64,000 nt of DNA from Roseiflexus sp. RS-1 (GCF_000016665.1 NC_009523.1:5455501-5519500), one strand, 5' to 3'. Shown: positions 42,867 through 52,485, counted from the first letter of the stretch. The notes: generated by a model from the sequence alone, not told the origin. Translations and numbers: made by a program.

Positions 42867-44132
42867 ATGAGGTCTGATCGCAACAATCCCTTTCGGATCG
42901 CCCAGGAACAGTTCGACCGCGCCGCAGCCCTGCTCGATCTGCCCGACAATGTGCGGGAGGTGCTGCGTGTTCCACAGCGCGAATTGACCGTCCGCTTTCC
43001 GGTATTGATGGACGATGGTTCCACCCGCATCTTTACCGGATATCGGGTGCAGCACAACCTGGGGCGCGGACCGACTAAAGGCGGCATCCGGTATCACCCA
43101 AGCGTTGATATCGACGAAGTGCGCGCGCTGGCGATGTGGATGACCTGGAAATGTGCGCTGGTCAACATTCCTTATGGCGGTGCAAAGGGTGGGGTGGTCT
43201 GCGATCCGACGACGCTGTCGTCAGGCGAACTCGAACGTCTGACACGCCGCTTTGCGACCGAGGTCGCCATCGTGGTCGGCAGCGAACGCGACATCCCTGC
43301 ACCCGATGTCAACACCAATCCCCAGGTCATGGCGTGGTTCATGGATACCCTCTCAATGCAGCAGGGACATACGATCAACGCCGTTGTCACCGGCAAACCC
43401 ATCCAGGTGGGCGGTTCGCTGGGGCGCAACGAAGCGACCGGGCGCGGTGTCAGCCTGATGGTGCGTGAATGGGCGCGGCGCCAGCGGCGACGCCTGGAAG
43501 ACCTGCGTGTGGTCGTCCAGGGTTTCGGGAACGTCGGCAGTGTGGCGGCGGCGCTCATCGCGGCGTTGGGATGCCGGGTGATCGCGGTCGGCGATGCCAG
43601 CGGCGGGTATCTGTGCCGCGATGGGCTGAATATCATTGAGATGCGCCGGTTCGCCGATCGACATCCGCGCCGTCTGCTGGAAGGGTACAGCGCCCCAGGC
43701 GTTGAACGCATCGATAACAAAACGCTGCTCGAAACGCCGTGCGATGTCCTGGTTCCAGCGGCGCTGGAGAATCAGATCACCGATCAGAATGCAGAACGCA
43801 TTCGCGCCACACTGATCGTCGAAGGCGCGAACGGACCAACAACGCCGCAGGCGGACGCAATTCTCGAAGAGCGCGGGATTACGGTCATACCCGATATTCT
43901 CGCAAATGCAGGTGGCGTTACCGTCAGTTATTTCGAGTGGGTCCAGGGATTGCAATCGTTCTTCTGGAACGAACAGGACGTGAACCAGCGCCTCGAGCAG
44001 ATCATGGTCAACGCCTTCGAGCAGGTATGCGATCTCGCAGAGCAGCGCGGCATTTCCCTCCGGCTGGCAGCATATCTGCTGGCGGTGCGCCGGGTTGCCG
44101 ATGCCAATCTCATTCGCGGTTTGTACCCCTAG
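42867..44132 (+). CDS. gdhA: Glutamate dehydrogenase
   Basis: 421 residues from ATG 42867 with AAGGAG upstream. The family block VNIPYGGAKGGVVCDPTTLS carries the catalytic lysine; RYHPSVDIDEVRALAMWMTW precedes it, and VVVQGFGNVGSVAAALIAAL is the nucleotide loop. Length and motifs fit the hexameric bacterial and archaeal GDH that links 2-oxoglutarate and ammonium to glutamate. Cofactor use cannot be read with confidence. It stands alone, with a terminator before it. Confidence 0.93.
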   Translation: MRSDRNNPFRIAQEQFDRAAALLDLPDNVREVLRVPQRELTVRFPVLMDDGSTRIFTGYRVQHNLGRGPTKGGIRYHPSVDIDEVRALAMWMTWKCALVNIPYGGAKGGVVCDPTTLSSGELERLTRRFATEVAIVVGSERDIPAPDVNTNPQVMAWFMDTLSMQQGHTINAVVTGKPIQVGGSLGRNEATGRGVSLMVREWARRQRRRLEDLRVVVQGFGNVGSVAAALIAALGCRVIAVGDASGGYLCRDGLNIIEMRRFADRHPRRLLEGYSAPGVERIDNKTLLETPCDVLVPAALENQITDQNAERIRATLIVEGANGPTTPQADAILEERGITVIPDILANAGGVTVSYFEWVQGLQSFFWNEQDVNQRLEQIMVNAFEQVCDLAEQRGISLRLAAYLLAVRRVADANLIRGLYP

Positions 44133-44302
44133 ATTCCTTTCCTCCGCGCGTATCCTTCCCTCGCTCTGCAACGGTTCCTTTACGTAGCGCCCGACAGCCT
44201 GCCATACCCGCCTTCCCTGTGCCGCACAACTTCAAGCTTCGTCCTGATCAGGCGGTTGGGCGCAACACTATTTGTGAGCGTCGGACGCACGGGAGGAGCG
44301 CA

Positions 44303-44704
44303 ATGAAGGATTTGTGCCGTGGGTACATTCTGGTGGTCGAAGAAGATCACGACCTTGGACGATTGTTCGAAGCGGTGCTGACGATTGATGGATACCACGT
44401 CACCGTGACGCACCACATCTACGAAGCGCACCGCATACTCAGCCAACGAGAGCCGGACCTGATCATCTTCGACTGGTCGTTGCACAATGCCGCCGGATAT
44501 GTATGGGTCGATGAACTGCGCACAACTGCACATACCGCGCACATTCCGATACTGCTGGTCTGTGGTATGCAACCGCCGCGCAGCATCTACGAAATGCTGG
44601 CAAGCGCAGGTGTGCCGATCATTGAGAAACCGTTCGATCTGATCGCCTTCAACCGCTGTGTCGCAGCGCTGATACAACCCCGCGCGCGTGCGATCGGCGC
44701 CTGA
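44303..44704 (+). CDS. Receiver-only response regulator
   Basis: 133 residues, one CheY-like domain: YILVVEEDHDLGRLFEAVLT (acidic pocket), the phosphorylated aspartate in DLIIFDWSLHNAAGYVWVD and the lysine in VPIIEKPFDLIAF. No output domain. GGGAGGAG precedes ATG 44303. The usual threonine/serine position is replaced by VCGMQPP, so signalling may be atypical. A partner kinase cannot be named; the sensor kinase at 46794 is of the NarL type and would normally use an output regulator. Confidence 0.8.
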   Translation: MKDLCRGYILVVEEDHDLGRLFEAVLTIDGYHVTVTHHIYEAHRILSQREPDLIIFDWSLHNAAGYVWVDELRTTAHTAHIPILLVCGMQPPRSIYEMLASAGVPIIEKPFDLIAFNRCVAALIQPRARAIGA

Positions 44705-44707
44705 CGT

Positions 44708-45286
44708 TTACGTTGCGCCGCCAAAGAAGGCCACGATGCCAAAACGCACGAGCCGCGCCAGAAAGACAGCGCTGAGGAAGATCCAGTACGGCAACCCCAT
44801 CGCACCCGCCGTAAGACCGGCAACATCGAACGCCGGATTGGGCGGCGCCGAGAGTGCAAACAACACCACAAACGCGCGCCAGGGATGTTCGAGCTGGCGC
44901 TGCACCCAACGGTAGAACCGTGTCTGTTCAACGACCCCGCGCCCCGACCGCCCCACAAAGAAACCGACCGACTCGCCAATCACCGAACCAAGCGCGCCGG
45001 CAATGCCTACCCCGACCATGCTCAGTCCGGGTGAAAGCGCTGCTACCAGCCCGAAGTAGGGAATGGGCACAACAATTGTTGCGTTGGAAATAAGGGTGAT
45101 CAGAAACACCCCGATATATCCCAGCGACCCGAGACGATACGCAAGGTCTGGCGGTATTATCAGGTATGCGATGATGTTCAGGGCAACGGCAATGGCGGCG
45201 ACCAGCATCGGGCGTATCCAGGAGCGCTTTTGCGGAGTGATTACAATCTCCTGGTTGCGCGTCACGCGGCTTTCAGCTTCTGACAC
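44708..45286 (-). CDS. VTT-domain (DedA/SNARE-associated) membrane protein
   Basis: 192 residues, about five helices. LGSLGYIGVFLITLISNATI, VPIPYFGLVAALSPGLSMVG and GALGSVIGESVGFFVGRSGR fit the VTT fold of DedA/TMEM41 proteins, which move lipids between membrane leaflets; PPNPAFDVAGLTAGAMGLPY is the second half. It ends three bases past the convergent response regulator stop. Physiological role unknown. Confidence 0.7.
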   Translation of the reverse strand: MSEAESRVTRNQEIVITPQKRSWIRPMLVAAIAVALNIIAYLIIPPDLAYRLGSLGYIGVFLITLISNATIVVPIPYFGLVAALSPGLSMVGVGIAGALGSVIGESVGFFVGRSGRGVVEQTRFYRWVQRQLEHPWRAFVVLFALSAPPNPAFDVAGLTAGAMGLPYWIFLSAVFLARLVRFGIVAFFGGAT

Positions 45287-45308
45287 GTTGTACCTCTACG
45301 ATATGAGC

Positions 45309-46046
45309 CTATCCTTTACGACGGCGCCAGAGCAGCACGCCGCCAGCTGCCAGCGCCACAACAGCCAGCGTGAGCAGAAGGGTCAGATCAGGAGGAGTGG
45401 CAGGCGGCGTCGAATCGGCAGGTGGCTTTGGTCGAGCAAGATCAACCGTTCCCGGCGACGAAATCGCTGGCGTGGTCACGATGGTTGGTTGCGGAGCAAC
45501 GTCGGGAAGTGCGGCGACTTCCGTCGCAACGACCGTCGCACGTGCCTGGGGCGCAACCGGTCCCGATCCATCATCGAGCGCCGCTGGCGCTGCTGCAATG
45601 TCGCTGCGCTCTGGAGTCGGCGCACTTTCGCGCAGTTCTAAAGGAGACGCTGGCGCAGGTGTGGGGGCAGCAACCATTGGCACCGATGCCGGGGCGCCGC
45701 TCCCCAGCGAACCGATCACGCTCAACGTTCCGATTGCAGCAACCAGCACCGCAGCAAACACGCCGGCAACCTGAAGCAACCGCCCCCAACCCAATCGTGT
45801 CGCGGGTGGTCGTTGCAGCGCAACGTTTGCCGGATCGAGCGTAAATGAGCGTGGCGGGCGCACCGGCTCAAGGTCGCGCAGTACCTGCACCGTTGCGCGC
45901 AACTCCTCATACGCCAGCCGCAGATTCGCCTCATTATCGAGACGGCGCTCGACTTCACGACGCTCTTCGGCGCTCAACTGCCCATCGATGTAGGCAGAGA
46001 TTAACTCCAGGTCGCGATCGTTCAGTTGTGGTGGTTGCGTCGTCAT
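45309..46046 (-). CDS. Anti-sigma factor, membrane-anchored
   Basis: 245 residues. The N-terminal helices ELISAYIDGQLSAEERREVE and RLDNEANLRLAYEELRATVQ form an anti-sigma domain lacking the zinc-binding HxxxCxxC. A helix (LLQVAGVFAAVLVAAIGTLS) lies near residue 95, then a long Pro/Ala/Thr-rich region, then a second helix (LTLLLTLAVVALAAGGVLLW) with RRRKG at the end. It follows the ECF sigma gene by 52 bases, in the order typical of sigma and anti-sigma pairs. It should hold the sigma factor at the membrane until a signal releases it. Confidence 0.8.
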   Translation of the reverse strand: MTTQPPQLNDRDLELISAYIDGQLSAEERREVERRLDNEANLRLAYEELRATVQVLRDLEPVRPPRSFTLDPANVALQRPPATRLGWGRLLQVAGVFAAVLVAAIGTLSVIGSLGSGAPASVPMVAAPTPAPASPLELRESAPTPERSDIAAAPAALDDGSGPVAPQARATVVATEVAALPDVAPQPTIVTTPAISSPGTVDLARPKPPADSTPPATPPDLTLLLTLAVVALAAGGVLLWRRRKG

Positions 46047-46098
46047 CGTGCATCTTCATCGAAGCGAGGCGTAGCCGTATCACTCCCTCGCTCCTGTC

Positions 46099-46704
46099 TT
46101 ACTCTTCCCCCTCATGACGAAACCGCAGCGGCAGAAGTTCCCCCTGGCGCAGCACGTCGCGCAGGCGGGCGCGCCCGCGGCTGAGCCGCGACTTGATCGT
46201 TCCCACATTCGCGCCGGTCACTTCAGCAATTTCTTCATACGTCAACCCTTGCAGGTCGCACAGAACGACAACCAATCGCTGATCGACCGGCAGTTGCGCC
46301 AATCCCGCCTCGATAGCGCGCGCGAGTTCACGCCGCAGCGCAAATTCATCCGGCGACTCGGCGGTATCGGCAAGTTGAAGCGGTGCAGCTTCTTCCGACG
46401 AGGTTTCGACCGCAGCATCGAGCGATACAATCGAGCGGCGCTGACGGGCGCGCAACGCATCGTAACAGACGTTGGTTGCAATGCGCAGCACCCACGAACG
46501 AAACGATCCGCCGCGGAACGCGCGCAGGTGGCGATATGCCGACAGAAACGCATCCTGCGCCGCATCCGCAGCGCTCTCGGCATCACCGAGCAACCGATAG
46601 CACAGGTTGTAGACCCGCCCTTCGTACAATCGCACCAGCGCGTTGAAACTCTCGATATCGCCGCGCTGCGCAGACTCGACCAGGCGCAACTCTTCGTTTG
46701 CCAC
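46099..46704 (-). CDS. ECF-family RNA polymerase sigma factor
   Basis: 201 residues from GTG 46704 with GGGAG upstream. Region 2 reads VYNLCYRLLGDAESAADAAQ and DAFLSAYRHLRAFRGGSFRS; region 4 reads LPVDQRLVVVLCDLQGLTYE and EIAEVTGANVGTIKSRLSRG. A longer frame to 46797 would include heptamer DNA and is not used. A TATAAT lies on the minus strand at 46746-46741. It is paired with the membrane anti-sigma factor downstream. Regulon unknown, probably envelope stress. Confidence 0.92.
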   Translation of the reverse strand: MANEELRLVESAQRGDIESFNALVRLYEGRVYNLCYRLLGDAESAADAAQDAFLSAYRHLRAFRGGSFRSWVLRIATNVCYDALRARQRRSIVSLDAAVETSSEEAAPLQLADTAESPDEFALRRELARAIEAGLAQLPVDQRLVVVLCDLQGLTYEEIAEVTGANVGTIKSRLSRGRARLRDVLRQGELLPLRFRHEGEE

Positions 46705-46754
46705 CGAATTCGCTCCCGCCGTATGATCCAGGGCAGGTGTATTATAACCAAACC

Positions 46755-46808
46755 AACGTTGAAGGTTGAAGGTTGAAGGTGAACGTTCGACCTTCAACCT
46801 TCAACGTT
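46755..46808. repeat. Heptamer repeats forming a long hairpin
   Basis: AACGTTGAAGGTTGAAGGT (46755-46773) pairs perfectly with ACCTTCAACCTTCAACGTT (46790-46808) around a 16-base loop. The arms are heptamers GTTGAAG/CTTCAAC, the same family as 51290-51408. It overlaps the end of the sensor kinase gene and may terminate it. Confidence 0.8.
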
Positions 46809-49181
46809 TTCAACGCTTACCGGATACCGGCTGACATCCCACGTTTCATCTTCGATCTTCAACGCTTTCTTCAACCTCAACCGCACCGTCGTTCCGCGCC
46901 CTGGCCGCGAGTCGATCGTCAGGGCAGCACCGATCGTCCGTGCCCGCTCGTGCATCGAAAACAGTCCAAAATGATTCTTTCGCTGCGGTTGATCGGGGTC
47001 AAACCCCCTTCCGTCGTCGGATACCTCGCATTCCCAGCCATGTTCATCGGCGGCGACGGTCACCCGCAAAAGACGGGGATGGGCATGCTGCAACGCATTG
47101 ACCACCGCCTGCTGAACGATCCGGTATGCCTGGCGTGCAGTCGTGTCGTTCAACGGATAGGCGACTCCGGCGCCGCTGATGATACATGGCACATTGTATA
47201 GGGCGCAGATTTCTTCGGTAAACGCCTGGATCGCCAATCCCAGGCGGGTCGCACCAACAAGCGGCGGTTGCAGGCGGCGCATAATAGCGCGCAATTCTTG
47301 CGCCGTTTTGATAGCGCGCTGCCGATAGGTTTCACAGACACTGATGGTTTCGTCAACGGAATCGCCTGCCTGCACGCGACGCTGGATCTGCGCCAATCCC
47401 AGTGGAATGGCGCCCAAAAATGGCATGACGCCATCGTGAATTTCCTGCGCAATGCGTTCACGCTCCTGTTCCTGCGCTGCGATCATCAGCGCCGGCACTG
47501 CCAGAAGCCGCTGAATCTGCGCGCGAATATGCATTGCATTCGCCAGCATGGTTGCGAGCAGTCCGATCAACCGTTCATCTTCCTCGTCGAACGGCTCCTG
47601 CGTGCTCCGCGAACCAACGTAGAGCGTCCCCAGTTGTTCTCCTTCGCTTATGAGGGCGCGTGTCATTGCAGGCGACGCGGGCAGGGAGAACGAAACCTCG
47701 CGCGCGGCGGATACACGCCGCACCTCCACCCCGCTTCCGGTCGCCAGCCATACTCGATCCGGCGTCAGCGCGGGATGCACCGCCGCCCAATCGCACATTA
47801 CTGCCGTGCGCACCAGGGCTGCACCATGCTTCGCTGCATCTTCGAGGTTCGACACCTCGTTCATCCGGGTGGCAAAGTCGAGCGTTGCCTGATAGTGATG
47901 GTGATGGCGCAAAAAGAAGCGGCGATACAAACGCTGAAATGGATTGTCGGTATGCCAGAAGACGGTCGTTGCGAACGTGGCGAACCACAGCGCCGTAAAC
48001 ATGAGACCATCCACCGGCATGCGGATGATTCCGATCAGCACCACGACCATCACAGCACACGCGACGGTTGCGCTGATATAGATCATCGCCAGGCTGTTCA
48101 GCACGCGACTGCGACCGGCAAAATGCTGGTAGCGCAGCATGACATATGCGATACCGGAGCAGAGGATGACCAGAAAGAAGAGAAATGGCTGGAACGACGT
48201 GCCCAACGGTGCGCGATACGTCAGCAGATAGTACGCGCTTGCCAGGGTCAGCGGTCCTGCGCCAATCCCCCACGACAGCAGTAACACCCGCATCTGGTCG
48301 GCTATTGCCCGATCACCGCGCCATACCCACCATCCCGCGCGCATCAGGAATGCTCCCAGTCCAATGAGCATGGTTATACCGTTGATCGTCGTTGCGATCC
48401 CGGGAGCGTCGCCACGCCACGGACGCAGCAGCGGCACGAATGCCAGCATGCTATCGAGGTGCAGGATCATCGTCGTCAGACCGACAGGATGGAGTGCAAA
48501 GCGCAGCGGCGCAAACCGTGCCAGAGGACGAGGGGTGAGCAGCGCCAGATGGTAGAGGAACGGCCCGATCCAGGCCATGCTGATCACGATGGTGAAAGCG
48601 GTATAATACCGGCCCTGTTCATCATTCAAGCCGTGATACAACCCGACGATCGCCAGCGCCAGGGTGAGGAACAGCGCCGCAGAAGTCTGGTTCACTTCAG
48701 CACGAGGTTGCGCCAGCAGCACAATGAGCGCCAGCATCCAGACGAACAGGGCAATCGGCAGGATGCCAAACTGAAGCTGCAACACGTGCAGCCAGGTCAA
48801 CCGGAGCGCGGCAACCTGGACAGGAAATCGCTCAGTGCCACGACGCACCCCCACATCGACCAGATTTCTGCCATCCTTCGCATCGGCATAGCGCTCAACT
48901 TCGGACAGGGGCCAGTGGTATGCCGAGATGCCATTAATCGTCTCGATACAATCCCCGGTTTGCAGCGAACCATCAGCCATTGCGGGCCAGGAGGGCGGCG
49001 TGATCGGTGACACGGCATGGCAGCGAATTGCGTCCTGCCAGATGGGAAGGACGCCTATCGACGGTTTCCCGATGAGATTCAGCGAACTGGAAAAACTGAT
49101 CGCTCCGGCAATCATCGGCGCCACTGCAAAAACGAGCAGAATCGTCGCCTGCCAGGGGAAGTGCTGTCGCTGAAGGTGCAT
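46794..49181 (-). CDS. Membrane sensor histidine kinase with PDZ-like segment and GAF domain
   Basis: 795 residues. A first helix is followed by an extracytoplasmic stretch with GSLQTGDCIETINGISAYHW, like a PDZ-type module, then about eight membrane helices (residues 130-400), a GAF-like domain (about 430-560) and a NarL-type HisKA_3 dimerisation helix with QERERIAQEIHDGVMPFLGA. The ATPase shows AVVNALQHAHPRLLRVTV and EVSDDGRGFDPD. The last residues run into heptamer repeats and end VENVEG. It lies directly upstream of the ECF sigma gene on the same strand. No cognate NarL-type regulator is in the window. Confidence 0.85.
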   Translation of the reverse strand: MHLQRQHFPWQATILLVFAVAPMIAGAISFSSSLNLIGKPSIGVLPIWQDAIRCHAVSPITPPSWPAMADGSLQTGDCIETINGISAYHWPLSEVERYADAKDGRNLVDVGVRRGTERFPVQVAALRLTWLHVLQLQFGILPIALFVWMLALIVLLAQPRAEVNQTSAALFLTLALAIVGLYHGLNDEQGRYYTAFTIVISMAWIGPFLYHLALLTPRPLARFAPLRFALHPVGLTTMILHLDSMLAFVPLLRPWRGDAPGIATTINGITMLIGLGAFLMRAGWWVWRGDRAIADQMRVLLLSWGIGAGPLTLASAYYLLTYRAPLGTSFQPFLFFLVILCSGIAYVMLRYQHFAGRSRVLNSLAMIYISATVACAVMVVVLIGIIRMPVDGLMFTALWFATFATTVFWHTDNPFQRLYRRFFLRHHHHYQATLDFATRMNEVSNLEDAAKHGAALVRTAVMCDWAAVHPALTPDRVWLATGSGVEVRRVSAAREVSFSLPASPAMTRALISEGEQLGTLYVGSRSTQEPFDEEDERLIGLLATMLANAMHIRAQIQRLLAVPALMIAAQEQERERIAQEIHDGVMPFLGAIPLGLAQIQRRVQAGDSVDETISVCETYRQRAIKTAQELRAIMRRLQPPLVGATRLGLAIQAFTEEICALYNVPCIISGAGVAYPLNDTTARQAYRIVQQAVVNALQHAHPRLLRVTVAADEHGWECEVSDDGRGFDPDQPQRKNHFGLFSMHERARTIGAALTIDSRPGRGTTVRLRLKKALKIEDETWDVSRYPVSVENVEG

Positions 49182-49191
49182 AGCAGGTAGA

Positions 49192-49784
49192 GTCTCTTGC
49201 AGGTGTTACACTGTAACGGATGATAAAGGTTCTGGTTACAATTGCGCGCATCGCACCTGATGTTGAACGGGACGCCACTGCTCAGACCGGGCGTGCCGTT
49301 CAGGCAGACTGTACCGTAGCGTTCTGATGTGCAGACTGCGAAACGGGCAATTCCGCGCCGGGCGCCAACGATGACGCGCTCCTTCCTGGAACGCCCGTGC
49401 TGCCTCCTGACACAGGCGCCAATCATTGACACTCACATGCCGTCGCAGGAAAGTAGGCGTATGGTTTCCACAGGTCGATAATCGACGAGAGATGGCTACA
49501 CGCTGCGCCTGCATGTCGGCGTGGAAGCGACGTTGTATGCAGGGGCAGATCTGTTGGGAATGGTTTGTGGCTAGAACAACAGGTCGTGGGTTAATTTGTG
49601 CGTACATTCCAGTATGTGTCGGGCAACGTGGCCAGCAAGATGAGTACACCGCTACTGGTATCGCTGAAAGGGGTCAAATACGTGAATGCCTTAACATTCT
49701 AATTCCAGTATACTATGTCCGTCAAACCAGTTCGTTAGTAACGAGTACGCTACGAACGGGCACGTGACCGGCAAGAGGCTGCTT
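49192..49784. other. Intergenic region between divergent kinase and O-antigen ligase-like genes
   Basis: About 590 bases. A perfect palindrome GTTACAcTGTAAC (49205-49217) lies 24 bases upstream of the kinase start and may be a regulator site. A TATACT (about 49709-49714) could be a -10 for the ligase-like gene. No convincing gene; one plus-strand frame of 113 codons has unusual composition and no family. Confidence 0.45.
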
Positions 49785-51269
49785 ATGACCCGCAATATGC
49801 GATTAAGAACGTGCTTTTCTTCCTTCCCGGTCGGCGAACGCGACCGTCTTGCCGCTCTGATCGGACGCAGCCCGCTGATGGCGTCGCTGGCTGCGATCCT
49901 GGTCGGTCTTGCCGGTGGCGCAGTGGCGGCATTCGCGCCGTTCTGGCTTGGATTCGCAGCCCTGGCAGCTCTGGCAGGGGTCTACGCCATTCTGGTCGAT
50001 ACCCGTGTCGGGCTTGCGACCGTCATCGGGATCGCAACGATCGTGCCCTTCGCAACGCTGCCGTTCCGGGCAGTGATCACGCCAACCCTGCTGACCCTGG
50101 CGCTTGCGGCGTTGATGGGGGTCTGGATCATGCGGATGCTGGTGCGCGGTGATGAGCGGGTGACGATCACACCGATGGGCATGGCGCTGATCGGCTTTCT
50201 GGGCATCACCCTGTTTGCTTTCTTGCTTGGCTCAAATGCCAGTCCGGAACCATCGCTGTTGCACAACTACGTCAAATTCACAATGGCGACCCTGTTCTTC
50301 TTCAGCGTCGTCAACTGCGTGCGCGACCGACAAACGGTGCGCTGGGTCTTCCGTTTTCTCATCATCGGTGCAGCAATCTCGGCAGTGATCGCGCTGGTGT
50401 TGTATGTTATTCCCGACCAGATGGCGCTTCAGATTCTGGTGTCGTTTGGGCGGATCGGCTACCCCACCGAGGGGCGCGTTCTGCGCTATGTTGAAGACGA
50501 CCCGAATGGATTGATGCGCGCGATCGGTCTGTCGGTCGATCCCAACAGTTTTGGTGGCATGCTGGCGCTGATCGGGGCGCTGGCGGCGACGCAACTGGTC
50601 AGTGAACGTCCGACGCTGCCGCGACGCATGCTGCTCGTTGCTACGGGCGTCATTCTGCTGGCGCTGTTCCTGACGTATTCGCGCGCGGCGCTGGGTGGTA
50701 TGATCGTCGCTGCCATGTATGTGGCGACGCTGCGTTACCGACAGCTCTGGTGGGTCATTCTGGCGACCGGCGCCCTGGCTGCCGTTCTATTCATCGGGCT
50801 TGGGGTCGGTGAGCGTTTCGTCGAGCGGATCGTCGAAGGGGTGCAGTTCCGCGACCGGGCGAACCAGATGCGCCTGGCGGAATACCAGAATGCCATCGCC
50901 ATTATTCAGGCATATCCGGTGTTCGGCATTGGCTTTGGTCAGGCGCCGGAGATCGACCTGGTTGCAGGAGTGTCGAGCATCTATCTGGCGATTGCTCAAC
51001 GCACCGGTCTCGTCGGTCTGACCGCATTTCTGGGGATTATGATCTGGTTTTTCGTGCGAAACTGGCGCGCTTTGCGTGCTGCCAGCGTGATTGGCGACGA
51101 AGAACGGGTCGCATGGCTGGTGTCGTTGCAGGCGGCGCTGGCTGCTGCGCTGGCGGTGGGGCTGCTCGATCACTACTTCTTCAACATCGAGTTCAGCCAT
51201 ATGAGCGCATTGCTCTGGGGAACGATCGGGCTGGCGGTGGCGATTGAGGAGATGGGGGTGGAAGGTTGA
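49785..51269 (+). CDS. O-antigen ligase/polymerase-like membrane protein
   Basis: About 494 residues with some 11-12 helices. The Wzy_C region is marked by GLSVDPNSFGGMLALIGALA, LLALFLTYSRAALGGMIVAA and the large loop with IIQAYPVFGIGFGQAPEIDL. Members ligate or polymerise glycan chains on lipid carriers outside the membrane. ATG 49785 has AAGAGG upstream; GTG 49764 is an alternative. The last codons (GVEG) come from the start of a heptamer array. Neighbouring sugar-nucleotide genes at 52-59 kb fit a cell-surface glycan role. Confidence 0.8.
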   Translation: MTRNMRLRTCFSSFPVGERDRLAALIGRSPLMASLAAILVGLAGGAVAAFAPFWLGFAALAALAGVYAILVDTRVGLATVIGIATIVPFATLPFRAVITPTLLTLALAALMGVWIMRMLVRGDERVTITPMGMALIGFLGITLFAFLLGSNASPEPSLLHNYVKFTMATLFFFSVVNCVRDRQTVRWVFRFLIIGAAISAVIALVLYVIPDQMALQILVSFGRIGYPTEGRVLRYVEDDPNGLMRAIGLSVDPNSFGGMLALIGALAATQLVSERPTLPRRMLLVATGVILLALFLTYSRAALGGMIVAAMYVATLRYRQLWWVILATGALAAVLFIGLGVGERFVERIVEGVQFRDRANQMRLAEYQNAIAIIQAYPVFGIGFGQAPEIDLVAGVSSIYLAIAQRTGLVGLTAFLGIMIWFFVRNWRALRAASVIGDEERVAWLVSLQAALAAALAVGLLDHYFFNIEFSHMSALLWGTIGLAVAIEEMGVEG

Positions 51270-51289
51270 AGTTGGAAGGTGGAAGGTGG

Positions 51290-51408
51290 AAGGTTCAAGG
51301 TTCAAGGTTCAACGTTCAACCTTCAACGTTCAACCTTCAACCTTCAACCTTCAACCTTCAACGTTCAACCTTCAACCTTCAACCTTCAACCTTCAACCTT
51401 CAACCTTC
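51290..51408. repeat. Seventeen tandem AACCTTC heptamers
   Basis: 17 uninterrupted 7-bp units, first AAGGTTC (three), then AACCTTC or AACGTTC. Purine-rich relatives (GGAAGGT) precede it from 51250. It sits between the O-antigen ligase-like gene and folD and ends 48 bases before the folD start. Confidence 0.95.
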
Positions 51409-51456
51409 AACTCATAATAATACTTACGTCGCAGCAGACAACAGGGAGGCGTATCT

Positions 51457-52323
51457 ATGACTGCCATCATACTTGACGGGCGGGCGCTTGCAAAAACACT
51501 CCGCGAGGAACTGCGCGCCGATACGCAGGCATTCATTCAGAACAACGGCATCGCTCCTTCGCTTGCCGTCGTCAAAATTGCAGGCGATCCCGCCTCTGAT
51601 CGCTACACACGCACCATCCGCAAAGGATGTGAGGAGATCGGCATAACCTTCACCGACCACACCCTGCCACCGGAAACGACCCAGGCGATGCTCGAAGAAA
51701 CGATCAGCGCGCTGAGTTTCGACCGGACGATCCACGGCATTCTGCTCCACCTGCCACTGCCGCCGGGATTGGATTCCGCCCGCGCTATTGCGCAGATCGA
51801 CCCGGCTAAGGATGTCGATGGCGTGCATCCGTACAACGCAGGACTCCTCGCCATGGGGCGACCGGGACTGATCCCCAACACTCCGGCTGGCGGTATGGAA
51901 CTGCTGCTGCGCAATAACATTCCCCTCAAAGGGCAGCACGCAACGGTTGTCGGGCGCAGCGTCGTTGTGGGGAAACCCATGGCGCTGCTGCTGCTGAACG
52001 AGCATGCCACCGTCACCATTGCCCATTCGCGCACAAAAGACCTGGCAGCAGTCGTGCGCAGCGCCGACATTGTTGTTGCTGCCACCGGCAAACCCGGCCT
52101 GATCACCGGCGATATGGTCAAACCCGGCGCTGTCGTCGTCGATTTTGGCGTCAATGTGCTCGAAGACGGGCGTGTGGTTGGCGACGTAGATTTTGACAGT
52201 GTCGTCAACGTTGCTTCTGCGATTACCCCGGTTCCCGGCGGTACAGGACCGGTGACCAATGTCATGCTGTTGCGCAATGTTCTGCGCGCAGCGCAACAGC
52301 AGCTGGCGTCCCGCCATCATTGA
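51457..52323 (+). CDS. folD: Bifunctional methylenetetrahydrofolate dehydrogenase/cyclohydrolase
   Basis: 288 residues. The catalytic Tyr-Lys pair is in SDRYTRTIRKGCEEIG; HGILLHLPLPPGLDSARAIA, DPAKDVDGVHPYNAG, NTPAGGMELLLRN and the NADP loop VVGRSVVVGKPMALLLLNEH follow, ending TPVPGGTGPVTNVMLLRN. It interconverts methylene-, methenyl- and formyl-tetrahydrofolate. AGGGAGG lies before the ATG. Length is normal. Confidence 0.96.
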   Translation: MTAIILDGRALAKTLREELRADTQAFIQNNGIAPSLAVVKIAGDPASDRYTRTIRKGCEEIGITFTDHTLPPETTQAMLEETISALSFDRTIHGILLHLPLPPGLDSARAIAQIDPAKDVDGVHPYNAGLLAMGRPGLIPNTPAGGMELLLRNNIPLKGQHATVVGRSVVVGKPMALLLLNEHATVTIAHSRTKDLAAVVRSADIVVAATGKPGLITGDMVKPGAVVVDFGVNVLEDGRVVGDVDFDSVVNVASAITPVPGGTGPVTNVMLLRNVLRAAQQQLASRHH

Positions 52324-52461
52324 GACGTGCGCCGTCGGCGCCGCTGTGATGCCCGCCACGACGCCAGGACGGACGCCGTGACCGCGCTCTCCCGTACCGA
52401 TGCAACGCAACCGGCAAGGGTGCAGCGTCGCCACATCGTCTGTCAGAACTCTCAGCCCGTG

Positions 52462-52470
52462 TGCTATAAT
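52462..52470 (+). promoter_or_regulatory. Extended -10 promoter of tRNA-Gln
   Basis: TGC then a perfect TATAAT (52465-52470), 15 bases before the mature tRNA 5' end. CTGTCA at 52440-52445 is a partial -35 at a 19-base distance. Confidence 0.6.
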
Positions 52471-52485
52471 GTACATAGAAAGCAG

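Noticed and set aside
46704-46797. N-terminal extension of the ECF sigma factor
   Set aside because: The extra codons are heptamer repeat DNA and a promoter-like TATAAT; GTG 46704 has a ribosome site.
49426-49767. 113-codon plus-strand frame upstream of the O-antigen ligase-like gene
   Set aside because: No family, odd composition and no ribosome site; treated as leader DNA.
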